Assembly (NCBI GenBank): GCA_030600605.1 | Contig: JAUVLT010000007.1 | Location: forward strand, 1-47,031 | DNA length: 47,031 nucleotides | Source: Mycoplasmatota bacterium | Lineage (GTDB): Bacteria; Bacillota_I; Bacilli_A; Izemoplasmatales; Izemoplasmataceae | Direction: 5' to 3' | Shown: one piece after another, positions 1 through 7,668 of the stretch | Numbering within the stretch: position 1 is the stretch's first letter | Layout: each line of letters opens with the position of its first letter | Translations under genes and position numbers: made by a program | Notes under the pieces: model-generated | The model's input: only the letters and a program-made list of their open reading frames with translations | What the model was told of the DNA's origin: nothing | Databases searched by the model: none

Positions 1-537
1 TTCATCTCCGGTAACACTAACTTTAGCTTCTTGATCTTTAACAATCCATTGCTTGATTTTCAGGAATATCCAAGTTACTGGTTTCATAATTCGAATAATC
101 CAGTATAATACACCACTAATTAATAGTGCAACACTTTCTGAGTTATTTTTACCAAAGCTTTTTGGAACAATTTCTCCAAAGATAAGAATGATTGTCGTCA
201 TAACAACCGTATTAGCAACATTAATTAAAGTTGGTTCATTAACAAATATTTTTGAAAATACTCCAACACTAACTGTAGCTAAAGCAATATTAGCTAGGTT
301 ATTCCCAACTAAAATTGTCGATAACGTTAAATCAAAATGTTCTGTTATCCAGAGTGCTTTCTTGCTACCTTTTTTACCGTTTTCTATGAAATTTTTTAAT
401 CTAATAATATTTACACTCGAAAATACTGTTTCACTCATTGAAAAGAAACTAGAAACAGCTAATAATATAGCTATCAATACAATTGTATAGATTGATATAT
501 CTCCGATACCTAGTAAATACCTGGCGTAATAATCCAA
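1..537 (-). CDS. CorC/CNNM-type (DUF21) membrane protein, 3' end cut off by window
   Basis: The minus strand is open from 537 to the window edge (179 codons). The product starts with a membrane helix followed by FSMSETVFSSVN, then NNLANIALAT and GEIVPKSFGKN. These are the hallmarks of the DUF21 (CNNM) transmembrane domain of the CorC/HlyC/YhdP family, usually linked to Mg2+ or other cation export and followed by CBS and CorC_HlyC domains, which would lie outside this window. I chose a TTG start at 537 because GGAG sits about nine bases upstream and no ATG fits the frame before the conserved region. The gene starts just downstream of efp, with only 14 nt between them, so it may be co-transcribed with it. 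Family assignment is firm; the transported ion is unknown. Confidence 0.85.
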   Translation of the reverse strand, partial: MDYYARYLLGIGDISIYTIVLIAILLAVSSFFSMSETVFSSVNIIRLKNFIENGKKGSKKALWITEHFDLTLSTILVGNNLANIALATVSVGVFSKIFVNEPTLINVANTVVMTTIILIFGEIVPKSFGKNNSESVALLISGVLYWIIRIMKPVTWIFLKIKQWIVKDQEAKVSVTGDE

Positions 538-551
538 TTTACTTCACTCCT

Positions 552-1109
552 TTAAGCTCTTGTATCATATTTCCCCGTATTTGTATTTATAACGATCTTA
601 TCGCCTCTATTTACAAATAAAGGAACTTGTAGTTTAAATCCTGTTTGAACAACTGCGTCTTTTGTAGCAGTTTGAGCTGTATTACCTTTAACCGCAGGTT
701 CAGCCTGTGTTATTTCTAATGTTACTTTTTCAGGAATGTCTACTCCTAAGATTTCTCCTTCAAAACTAATAACATTAACCTCAGCACCTTCAATAATGAA
801 ATTCAATTGATTTTTAATACTTTTTTCAGCAATTTCAACTTGTTCATAAGTTTCATTATTCATGAACACATGAATTTCACCCATAGCGTATAAATAATTC
901 ATTTTATCTTTATCAATATGAGCTGGAGCTACTTTTTCTCCCGCTCTCCAAGTTTTATCTATAATCCCTTGTGAACGTAGATTTCTTAATTTACTACGTA
1001 CAAAGGCTGGACCTTTTCCTGGCTTAACATGTTGGAATTCCATTATCAAATAAAGATTCCCATCATGTTGAATTGTTAATCCGTTTTTGAAACTATTTGT
1101 TGATATCAT
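552..1109 (-). CDS. efp: Elongation factor P
   Basis: EF-P binds between the P and E sites of stalled ribosomes and promotes peptide-bond formation at polyproline stretches. The 185-residue product has the usual length and three-domain layout: an N-terminal KOW-like domain (about 1-63) and two OB folds. The modified lysine is K32 in the PGKGPAF loop, the Bacillus-like arrangement (5-aminopentanol-modified there). I use the ATG at 1109, not the in-frame GTG nine bases earlier, because AGGAG lies eight bases before the ATG and the homologous start is MIST. No epm-type modification genes occur here. A TAGACA-17-TATAAT promoter lies immediately upstream. Confidence 0.97.
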   Translation of the reverse strand: MISTNSFKNGLTIQHDGNLYLIMEFQHVKPGKGPAFVRSKLRNLRSQGIIDKTWRAGEKVAPAHIDKDKMNYLYAMGEIHVFMNNETYEQVEIAEKSIKNQLNFIIEGAEVNVISFEGEILGVDIPEKVTLEITQAEPAVKGNTAQTATKDAVVQTGFKLQVPLFVNRGDKIVINTNTGKYDTRA

Positions 1110-1135
1110 AATTCTCACTCCTAATCATAGATAAT

Positions 1136-1164
1136 ATTATATATAATATTTCCTTATTTGTCTA
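1136..1164 (-). promoter_or_regulatory. Sigma-A-type promoter of efp
   Basis: On the minus strand TAGACA (1164-1159) is followed after exactly 17 bases by TATAAT (1141-1136). It lies 27 bases upstream of the efp start. The same TAGACA-17-TATAAT form occurs in front of yqeG (36002-36030). Confidence 0.7.
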
Positions 1165-1172
1165 TATTTATG

Positions 1173-1739
1173 TTATTTGAAAAAAAGAAATCTTGGTGTT
1201 TGCTTTAAATACTTTGTATATTCAATTCCATATTTCTCAGTACAATCAGTCTCTTGAGCAATTAATGATGGAATAGTTAAAATCGGAAAAATAATTGCAT
1301 AAATAATAATTATCCATGTTCCCGAAATGAATCCAAGTCCAATCCAAGAGAGATAATACATTACTTGCATTGGATGTCTTGAGTATTTATAGATCCCCTT
1401 TGTGACGGGATGAGATAAATCAGCTTTAGAAAAAATCCACATCGCGTAAACTGAACAAAATATTCCAAAAGTATAAATAACTAATCCCAAGTAAAAATAG
1501 ACTGTAAATGCCTTAATTGGTACAAATACAGAATAAATAATGATTAATTTTCCAAAAATAAGCATGAAAAAAATGGAAAAGAATTTATTAGCTTTACTCT
1601 TATATTTTGGAAATGTTAAAATGCGTTTCTTTCCTTCTTTACTAATATTACTCATTACCAATAAACTACTAATACCGTAAAGCATTGGAAACCAAAAAAG
1701 ATTAGATAGCTGAATAGCGTGATTTGGGAAAAACTCCAT
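1173..1739 (-). CDS. Integral membrane methyltransferase, ICMT/PEMT-like
   Basis: This 188-residue membrane protein has about five hydrophobic segments. Its C-terminal half carries the signature of the isoprenylcysteine carboxyl methyltransferase / phospholipid N-methyltransferase superfamily: YSRHPMQ, followed about 45 residues later by an E...YG.EY..Y....PRF block. In family members these elements form the S-adenosylmethionine pocket at the membrane surface. The bacterial substrate is unknown. The start is supported by AGGAGGTAAAT directly before ATG. It is divergent from the rhodanese gene and lies upstream of efp. The superfamily call is solid, the substrate is not. Confidence 0.75.
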   Translation of the reverse strand: MEFFPNHAIQLSNLFWFPMLYGISSLLVMSNISKEGKKRILTFPKYKSKANKFFSIFFMLIFGKLIIIYSVFVPIKAFTVYFYLGLVIYTFGIFCSVYAMWIFSKADLSHPVTKGIYKYSRHPMQVMYYLSWIGLGFISGTWIIIIYAIIFPILTIPSLIAQETDCTEKYGIEYTKYLKQTPRFLFFK

Positions 1740-1821
1740 ATTTACCTCCTATGGTGTAATCTATTGTCTAAACATTGTTCTCTTTGATTATACAATATTT
1801 TAATCAATAATTACACACTCA

Positions 1822-1850
1822 TTGACATCCCTTCTATTTACCATTATAAT
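1822..1850 (+). promoter_or_regulatory. Consensus sigma-A promoter of the rhodanese gene
   Basis: A perfect TTGACA (1822-1827) and a perfect TATAAT (1845-1850) are separated by 17 bases, 24 bases before the ATG at 1875. This is one of the strongest-looking promoters in the window. Confidence 0.85.
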
Positions 1851-1874
1851 TTCTAATAGTTAGGAGTGATTATT

Positions 1875-2240
1875 ATGGAATATTGGTCTTATGCGATTAC
1901 CATTGTTCTTGGATTAGGTATTGGACTTTATATTGTTTCAAAGAAAAATATTGATCATAATGCAATTCATATTATTAGTAAAAAAGATTTTAAAGCAAAT
2001 ATGCGTAAAGGACAATTAATTGATGTTCGTAAAAAAGAAGAATTTAATAAAAACAAAATTAAAGGTGCTCGCAACTTTAAGGTGAGTCAAATATCTGGGA
2101 AATATAGTAAACTAAGAAAAGATTTATCAATTTATATCTATTGTAAAAATGGCCGTAAAAGTCATCGAGCAGCAAAGAAAATGACTAAAAATGGCTATAA
2201 AAACATATATATTCTTGAAAATGGATTTGATAATTATTAA
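1875..2240 (+). CDS. Membrane-anchored rhodanese-like protein (YqhL type)
   Basis: The 121-residue product has one N-terminal membrane helix (about residues 1-20) and a cytoplasmic rhodanese domain. LIDVRKKEEF is the CH2A-like region, and the active-site loop YCKNGRKSHRAA places the catalytic cysteine six residues ahead of a serine-histidine pair. Such domains carry persulfide sulfur, but the acceptor for single-domain membrane rhodaneses is not established. The ATG at 1875 is preferred over the GTG at 1866, which lies inside the AGGAG ribosome binding site. It is a monocistronic gene with its own consensus promoter and a strong terminator right after its stop. Confidence 0.9.
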   Translation: MEYWSYAITIVLGLGIGLYIVSKKNIDHNAIHIISKKDFKANMRKGQLIDVRKKEEFNKNKIKGARNFKVSQISGKYSKLRKDLSIYIYCKNGRKSHRAAKKMTKNGYKNIYILENGFDNY

Positions 2241-2270
2241 AAAAAGGAACTTTACGAAGTTCCTTTTTTA
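2239..2270. terminator. Bidirectional terminator between rhodanese and chromate transporter genes
   Basis: AAGGAACTT (2244-2252), loop TACG, AAGTTCCTT (2257-2265), with an A run on the left and a T run on the right. It can stop transcription from both converging genes. Confidence 0.9.
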
Positions 2271-2837
2271 TTTTATAAAGAATCCACCAATCAATAAAGC
2301 TACGACAATTAATAAAGCAGGGTGAACATTAAATGTTGGAATAAATTCGTTTAATAACACTAGCGCGAGTGATCCTATAAAGAGTCCAAAGATAATCCAG
2401 GTATTAGCGGTATTGAAATCAATATTTTTAAGAAAACTAGTTCTTGCCATACTTAAGGCAACCCCGGCAATTAAGACGACTACAACAGGTTTTGCAGCTG
2501 CCTGCATACCTTGAACAAAGGCTGTATCTTTATATTCTAAGAAAACATTAAATAGAATTAATATCGCTAATGTACTAGGTAAAATCATTCCCATAAATGC
2601 TATAAAAGCGCCTAAATATCCGTATAAATCATATCCAATTATTATACTCATTTTAGTCGCAATAGGACCTGGTAAAACATTACCCATTATTAAATAATCA
2701 GCAAATTGTTCTTCGGTAAGCCATCCGTAATTATTAACTACTTCTTCTCTAATAAGAGGTATTGTTGCTTGCCCTCCCCCAAATCCAAATATACCAGGTT
2801 TAACAAATGCCCAAAATAATTCTAAATATTTATACAT
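2268..2837 (-). CDS. Chromate transporter family protein, single CHR domain
   Basis: This 189-residue membrane protein is one CHR domain. The opening FWAFVKPGIFGFGGGQATIP and the GNVLPGPIATKM segment are diagnostic of the ChrA superfamily, followed by helices rich in Gly and Val. Short-chain CHR proteins usually occur as two adjacent genes encoding a heterodimer. Here there is no partner, and the upstream 215 bases hold the decayed end of a gamma-glutamyltranspeptidase gene. AGGAGG lies seven bases before the ATG. In Bacillus subtilis the paired genes ywrA/ywrB are close to the GGT-like ywrD (from memory), which fits an eroded ywr-like cluster. True substrate (chromate, sulfate or another anion) is unknown. 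Confidence 0.88.
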   Translation of the reverse strand: MYKYLELFWAFVKPGIFGFGGGQATIPLIREEVVNNYGWLTEEQFADYLIMGNVLPGPIATKMSIIIGYDLYGYLGAFIAFMGMILPSTLAILILFNVFLEYKDTAFVQGMQAAAKPVVVVLIAGVALSMARTSFLKNIDFNTANTWIIFGLFIGSLALVLLNEFIPTFNVHPALLIVVALLIGGFFIK

Positions 2838-2848
2838 AGTTAGTCCTC

Positions 2849-3063
2849 CTAATAATATGCGATAAAGCCATCACATCTTGTTTCTATTCCTGCTTTATAG
2901 CTTTCTTTTTCTTTAATAATTATTTGTCCTCGACCAATCCTACACGATTCTCAAATGAAATGTTTAATTTATCATCTTATCTAAATCTTGGAGCGTCTAA
3001 GGCAGTTTGCGGGTCCATCTTAAAGTCTATCATATTCATAACTACTTGTAAATGTCCTTGAGG
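2849..3063 (-). pseudogene. Remnant of the C-terminus of a gamma-glutamyltranspeptidase (GGT/YwrD-like)
   Basis: There is no open gene here, but two minus-strand pieces translate to the end of the GGT small subunit. From 3063 down, one frame reads PQGHLQVVMNMIDFKMDPQT followed by ALDAPRFR and an in-frame TAA at 2979-2977, where family members often have Trp. After a shift of frame, from about 2941 down, GRGQIII and then AGIETRCDGFIAYY end at the TAG at 2851-2849. GGT proteins end in the same way, with a QPQ-H-Q block, ALDAPR, GRGQ and a (E/D)PR.DG motif. The piece between ALDAPR and GRGQ is partly deleted, and nothing of the catalytic threonine region remains. The final TAG overlaps the leader of the chromate transporter gene. 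Confidence 0.8.
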
Positions 3064-3088
3064 TTATTAATATTGTAATTGTATTTTT

Positions 3089-3123
3089 AAAAAAAGAAGA
3101 ATCGCCAAAAGCAATTCTTCTTT
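3089..3123 (-). terminator. Terminator of the M6 protease/lipoprotein operon
   Basis: On the minus strand GAAGAATTGC, loop TTTTG, GCGATTCTTC (one G-T pair) is followed by a run of seven T. It starts just past the stop of the last operon gene. Confidence 0.88.
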
Positions 3124-3126
3124 CTA

Positions 3127-3702
3127 TTATTGACTAATACTTAAAATGATAATTGTTATTCCAATAACAAAAATTAAGATGGTAAGTACTCGGTACATAA
3201 ATAGATGAATATCTTTAATATTACTGATTTTAATAAGTTTTAAGATATATCTCGGGATAAAAAATACTGAGATAGAAAGCATTGCTAATAAGGCACCAAT
3301 TATAATTTTAGTAATACTAATTTCTGGTTCATCATAAATTGCAAACAAGATACCAATATCTTCTCTAAAATCAACTTGTTCTTGCCCTGAACAGACAATT
3401 GGTTCACCACTACACGTAATTACTAGTGACCCGTTCAATCTAATTAAATAACTATCTTCTTCACCAAGGATAAGATAAATATCTTCGCCTTTTTCATAAG
3501 AAGCAATTAAATAATTTTCTTCATCTACTTTTACTTCTAAATCATCTGTCCCATTACGGTATAACAAATAATCATCACCTGTGATACCAATATAGGTAAA
3601 ATCCTTGTTATCGAATATGATATCTCCTTCTTCTTCTCTTGTTTCACATCCTATTAAGAATAAAATACTTATTGTAAATAATATTATTTTTAATGTTTTC
3701 AT
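3127..3702 (-). CDS. Lipoprotein with two C-terminal membrane helices, unknown function
   Basis: I do not recognise a family. The 191-residue product begins with a lipoprotein signal peptide whose lipobox LIGC makes Cys19 the probable lipidated residue. A surface domain of about 110 residues, rich in acidic residues and Tyr, follows; it contains a CSGEPIVCSG cysteine pair. Two hydrophobic helices lie near 138-155 and 170-189. Lipid anchor plus C-terminal helices would tie both ends to the membrane. The ATG at 3702 is chosen because AAGGTGG sits just upstream; the GTG at 3711 overlaps that site. It is the last gene of a tight operon after the Ig-like lipoprotein (10 nt gap) and the M6 protease. 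Confidence 0.75.
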   Translation of the reverse strand: MKTLKIILFTISILFLIGCETREEEGDIIFDNKDFTYIGITGDDYLLYRNGTDDLEVKVDEENYLIASYEKGEDIYLILGEEDSYLIRLNGSLVITCSGEPIVCSGQEQVDFREDIGILFAIYDEPEISITKIIIGALLAMLSISVFFIPRYILKLIKISNIKDIHLFMYRVLTILIFVIGITIIILSISQ

Positions 3703-3712
3703 TTTTTCCACC

Positions 3713-4222
3713 TTATTCTATCACATTGACAATTCTTATTACGATAGTTACATTACCAGCATCATCAATGGCTGTATATTCTATTTCATATGTACCAATT
3801 ACATTTATATTAACTGTTCCTAATACTTGGGTAAAAAATGTATCATCTAAGTTATCGGTTATTATAACTCCAGTATCAATCCATTCTTCACCTTTTTTGA
3901 TTGTATCAATTCCACTATTTAAAGTAACAGTCGGAGCGATATCATCAATTACTTTAACTATTCTCAAGCAAGTATGCAGTTCACCGCCATATTCTTCATG
4001 ATAAATAACATTATATTCTCCCGGAGTTGTTAAGTCCACATTGTTTGAATAAACTTCCATTTCTATTGAAAGACTACTATTTATATTCAATGTACAACCT
4101 TCATCAATCCAGGTTGTATCCATTCCAACAATATCGTAACCTGGATTAAGAACAATTGAGATATTTCTTTTCTCACATCCAACAAGAAGAATTAGTATTA
4201 TGATTAATATTATCTTTTTCAT
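3713..4222 (-). CDS. Lipoprotein with two Ig-like (DUF5011/HYR-type) domains
   Basis: The 169-residue product has a signal peptide ending in LLVGC (Cys16), so it should be a surface lipoprotein. Two Ig-like repeats follow, about 18-95 and 96-169. The second has the full DUF5011 pattern: DIAPTVTLNSG, W.DTGV.ITDN, GTVN..VIGTYEIEYTA.D.AGN and a final R.VNVIE. The first is shortened and carries two cysteines. The same repeat type forms the C-terminal half of the protease encoded just upstream, whose TGA overlaps this ATG (ATGA, 4219-4222), so translation is probably coupled. AGGAGG lies eight bases before the ATG. A binding or scaffolding role at the cell surface is inference. Confidence 0.85.
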   Translation of the reverse strand: MKKIILIIILILLVGCEKRNISIVLNPGYDIVGMDTTWIDEGCTLNINSSLSIEMEVYSNNVDLTTPGEYNVIYHEEYGGELHTCLRIVKVIDDIAPTVTLNSGIDTIKKGEEWIDTGVIITDNLDDTFFTQVLGTVNINVIGTYEIEYTAIDDAGNVTIVIRIVNVIE

Positions 4223-7170
4223 AAATATCCCCTCCTGCTTTTGTCGTAATCCCAGACAAGTAAATCAGTCGGATTATACACAAATACATAACTAACTTGT
4301 GAATAAATAACATCATTAATTTCGACATAATAAAGGATTCGATATGTTCCTGAAATAGTATTATCGATTTTTGTTAAATCGACATTACATTCATAAGCAT
4401 AATCTTGTAATTCTCCACCTATTGAACAACTAGGAGGAGTGAATTCTTCACCAATTTTAATTGTTGTGGCTGCTTTTCCTAAAACAAATATTACTTCTAG
4501 ATTTGGCTCTATAACAGTTACATACCTGTATACTGTTATTGTATTTAAACTACCATCTTTAACAGTATATTCAATAATGTATTGTCCTGCTTTGGTAGTG
4601 TCGACACTACCAACAACAGTAATATCAAACACTGTATAATAGTTATCACTTACTGCAATTGTTTCTAATATGTGAGTACTTCCAACATAAAGTGTATCAA
4701 TCCCAGGAAGAATTGTAACGGTTGGTTTAGTAGTATCAACGATATTTACAGTTCTAGTTTCAATAGTTTGATTTCCAGAAAGATCAGTTACACTGTATTC
4801 GATTATATATGTTCCAACTACATCGGTATCCACAGTTCCTGATATTACTAAATTAGGATTTAGATCAAAGTTATCAGTTACGATAACACCATGTTCACTA
4901 TAAGTCCCAAATACTTCAATATTGATAATACTATCTCCTCGAAGAACTATTTCTGGATTAGTTGTATCAACAACATTAACAACTCTTGTTGATGTTTTTA
5001 CAATATCTAAATTTTCATCTATAACATTATACGTAATAATGTATTCACCTAGCAAATTTGTATTGACAGTCCCAGATATAACTAAAGTATATGAACTAGC
5101 GTTATCTCCTGTTATCACAGCACCTTGTTCAATATATGTATCAAATACTTCAAGAGTCATAGGACTTTGTCCAGTTACCTCAAGTTGAAGATTAATCAAA
5201 AGGTCGACATCAACATAAAATCCATAATACTCATCTAAATATTCATCACTATAAAACTGGATAACGATATCTTCGTTATAGCTTACTGTTAAGCTTGAAA
5301 GTTGTGCTCCGGTATAAGTAGCTGTTTCTAGGCCATCAATTATATAAAGATAATCATAATCTTCTTCAAATAAAGAATTACTATGGAAGTTTAAATCATA
5401 AGCACTTAAATCGTCTTCTAAATCTAAATACCAACTAATATTTTGATCATTTCCATAAGGATTATGATCACTTTCTATTTCACTAACAAAATTATATTCT
5501 TTTGAAATAACACTTATTAAAATACCATCTAAATAAACATTAGCTTTTATAACATTACTTAAGACATCAATTATTATGTTTTCGCCAGCATAAAGTGTTG
5601 AATTAAGACTTGGCTCAGTTCCATCTAAAGTGTAGTAAACCTCTGTATTACTCGGAATATTTGTTATTTCAGCGCGATATTCAAAGCCATCCGCATCATA
5701 TAGATAAAGGTCTGTCCCAAGCGGAATATCTACTTCTGAAATTAATTCAATTCTTGGTGGTAAATAAATATCAAATGTAATTACACCATCATGTTCGTAA
5801 ACATTATAAATCTTCACATCCATCAATGTTCCATCACTATAAAACATTACTATATCAGTACCATTACCCATCTCATCATGCAAGTTACTATCGGATAAAG
5901 CGGCATCATCAATATCACCATCTTCATCAAAATCATCAATATCTTCATCTGGGAAAACAATTGGTAAGGGAAAACCGGTTATTCCTGGTCTAAAAATAAA
6001 TAATTCATCAGCTGGGTTACCTTGTTCATCGTAATATCCTTGGACATTCCCATCATCAAAATAATCAAAATCGATACGATAAACTAGTAAACCACTACCT
6101 GGTAGATTTGATTCATATGTTCCGGTAGCTACTCGATATTCAAGATAGAGAAACTCATTAGAATACCCTAAATCTATTTTATATAAATTATCTCCACTAT
6201 CAGCTAGTGGAGCTAATGTATAAGTCCCACTTTCAGTTATAGTATCAACACTATCAATCCAGTTACCATACATCTCTTTCATGTATCCAAGCATATGACT
6301 AGGAATATCTGAAGTTGAATCCATTATTCCCCAATCTCCCACTGGTTCAACATAATCATAACGATAATAATGATATAAATCTGGAGCACTTATTAAATGA
6401 AATGTTTCATGGGCAATAACTCCTACATCAACTTGATATTTGTATTCTGTACTATTTCCAAGTAATTCAAAAGTATATGTATAGGCGTATTTACCATTAA
6501 TCATTGGAGCATCACTATCGTATTCTCCAAGAGTATAATTGTAATAAGTAAATAAACTCCATTTATGAGGCCAAAATAAATTATTCCAACCACTATCTTC
6601 TCCACTAACCATAAAAGTAATACTGTCGATATCACCATCTTCATTAGTATCTAAATCAATTGAATTGCTGACATACTCATTAGCCTCAACATAGTCAATT
6701 GCGCGTTTTAAAAGGGCATGTTCCCTACTTGCTTGGGTATTACCATTACTTCCATCATATCCAAGTGGATTTTCGATTTCATCGTATGGTTCAAAATAAG
6801 CTCTTTCATAAGTATCTTGATAAAAGATCATTGTTGATCCATCATTAACAATATAGGATTCTATTGTTAATTGATTATATGATACTTCTAAATAATAATC
6901 CTTTAAACTAGCTGTTGTTTCGTTATTAAACATATTTTCATAATAATTATAATCATATGGCGCTGTGTAACTTGTTTCATCTGCGAATTTAATAAAAATA
7001 ACAATATTCGCAAACCCAGAACTTTCGTTAATATCCCCATTTTCTAATATCGGGATTTCTTTAACAATATCATTTGGTGTTTCAATTAAAGCATTATCAA
7101 AAGCATTTACTCGCAATGATGGAGTAAATAAGATTAAAAATAAGACTATTAAAGCTAAATATTTCTTCAA
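4219..7170 (-). CDS. Secreted M6-family zinc metalloprotease with C-terminal Ig-like repeats
   Basis: The product is about 983 residues. A signal peptide (KKYLALIVLFLILF..NA) is followed by an M6 (immune inhibitor A-like) peptidase domain with zinc motif HETFHLISAPDLYH near residues 254-267, where two His and a Glu act as in HExxH enzymes. Two Asp-rich DxNxDGxID loops near 174-182 and 405-415 look like Ca2+ sites. A chitobiase/Fn3-like segment (YYTLDGTEPS) lies in the middle, and three to four DUF5011 Ig-like repeats fill about 680-960. There is no LPXTG or membrane anchor at the end. I prefer TTG at 7170, because the GTG at 7179 lies inside AAGGAGGTG. It is the first gene of a three-gene surface operon. 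The protein substrate is unknown. Confidence 0.9.
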   Translation of the reverse strand: MKKYLALIVLFLILFTPSLRVNAFDNALIETPNDIVKEIPILENGDINESSGFANIVIFIKFADETSYTAPYDYNYYENMFNNETTASLKDYYLEVSYNQLTIESYIVNDGSTMIFYQDTYERAYFEPYDEIENPLGYDGSNGNTQASREHALLKRAIDYVEANEYVSNSIDLDTNEDGDIDSITFMVSGEDSGWNNLFWPHKWSLFTYYNYTLGEYDSDAPMINGKYAYTYTFELLGNSTEYKYQVDVGVIAHETFHLISAPDLYHYYRYDYVEPVGDWGIMDSTSDIPSHMLGYMKEMYGNWIDSVDTITESGTYTLAPLADSGDNLYKIDLGYSNEFLYLEYRVATGTYESNLPGSGLLVYRIDFDYFDDGNVQGYYDEQGNPADELFIFRPGITGFPLPIVFPDEDIDDFDEDGDIDDAALSDSNLHDEMGNGTDIVMFYSDGTLMDVKIYNVYEHDGVITFDIYLPPRIELISEVDIPLGTDLYLYDADGFEYRAEITNIPSNTEVYYTLDGTEPSLNSTLYAGENIIIDVLSNVIKANVYLDGILISVISKEYNFVSEIESDHNPYGNDQNISWYLDLEDDLSAYDLNFHSNSLFEEDYDYLYIIDGLETATYTGAQLSSLTVSYNEDIVIQFYSDEYLDEYYGFYVDVDLLINLQLEVTGQSPMTLEVFDTYIEQGAVITGDNASSYTLVISGTVNTNLLGEYIITYNVIDENLDIVKTSTRVVNVVDTTNPEIVLRGDSIINIEVFGTYSEHGVIVTDNFDLNPNLVISGTVDTDVVGTYIIEYSVTDLSGNQTIETRTVNIVDTTKPTVTILPGIDTLYVGSTHILETIAVSDNYYTVFDITVVGSVDTTKAGQYIIEYTVKDGSLNTITVYRYVTVIEPNLEVIFVLGKAATTIKIGEEFTPPSCSIGGELQDYAYECNVDLTKIDNTISGTYRILYYVEINDVIYSQVSYVFVYNPTDLLVWDYDKSRRGYL

Positions 7171-7222
7171 TTGTAACACCTCCTTGTCTTTCTATTTTAT
7201 CACATAAATGTCTTAATAATAT

Positions 7223-7254
7223 AAAAAAATGAGGTTTATAAATTACTCATTTTT
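7223..7254 (-). terminator. Terminator after the bacterial PH protein gene
   Basis: On the minus strand AAAAATGAG and CTCATTTTTT flank a 12-base loop, with a T run at the end. The hairpin includes the TGA stop of the gene at 7247-7249. Confidence 0.7.
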
Positions 7255-7660
7255 CTAAGTTATAACATCTTCGTTTTAATTCCTCTAAAAACTCTTCTCT
7301 ATTTATTGGAGATATTTGGGTCGTCCCCCAAAAATAGTTTTTATTATGTTCTCTAATTTCAATACGGTAAATACTGAGAGCCATTGATGATAATAAGTTT
7401 TTCTTTAAAGAAAGTGATTTAATATTCTCATACCTTATTCTACCAAAAAAGGGACCTATTCTCATATATAGCAAATCTTCTTGAAGTTCATAATATGACG
7501 CTATTAAAATCCATACCATAATAATCAGTACCGGAAGTATAAATATTAAATAGACCCATATTTCCGATGTAGGAATTACAAAGGCTAATGCGGCAAATAT
7601 ACCGCAAGATAGCCATAAAATTATTGAAACCCACAAATCGATTCTTACTTTAACTTTCAT
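7247..7660 (-). CDS. Membrane protein with bacterial PH domain (DUF1200/bPH_4-like)
   Basis: The 137-residue product has two hydrophobic helices near its N-terminus (about 12-30 and 33-54) and then a short PH-like domain. The run YYELQEDLLYMRIGPFFGRI, followed by YENIKSL, LSSMALSIYRIEI and a final REEFLEELKRR, matches the DUF1200/bPH_4 pattern (SPALSxDRLEI; P..(R/K)E.F...L). Function in this family is unknown. The SD AGGTGAT overlaps the stop codon of the upstream plsC-like gene, eight bases away, so the two are probably one transcript. Confidence 0.75.
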   Translation of the reverse strand: MKVKVRIDLWVSIILWLSCGIFAALAFVIPTSEIWVYLIFILPVLIIMVWILIASYYELQEDLLYMRIGPFFGRIRYENIKSLSLKKNLLSSMALSIYRIEIREHNKNYFWGTTQISPINREEFLEELKRRCYNLEK

Positions 7661-7668
7661 ATAATCAC

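Noticed and set aside
53-490. Plus-strand open frame of 145 codons
   Set aside because: It is the antisense of the CorC/CNNM gene; the minus strand carries DUF21 motifs and a ribosome binding site, the plus frame shows neither.
1109-1118. GTG start giving a longer EF-P
   Set aside because: GTG lies inside the ribosome binding site; ATG at 1109 has proper spacing and the family start MIST. The same logic moves the starts of the rhodanese, M6 protease, plsC, mutL, mutS, miaB, rny, cvfB, hppA, yqxD-like, holA and alaS genes.
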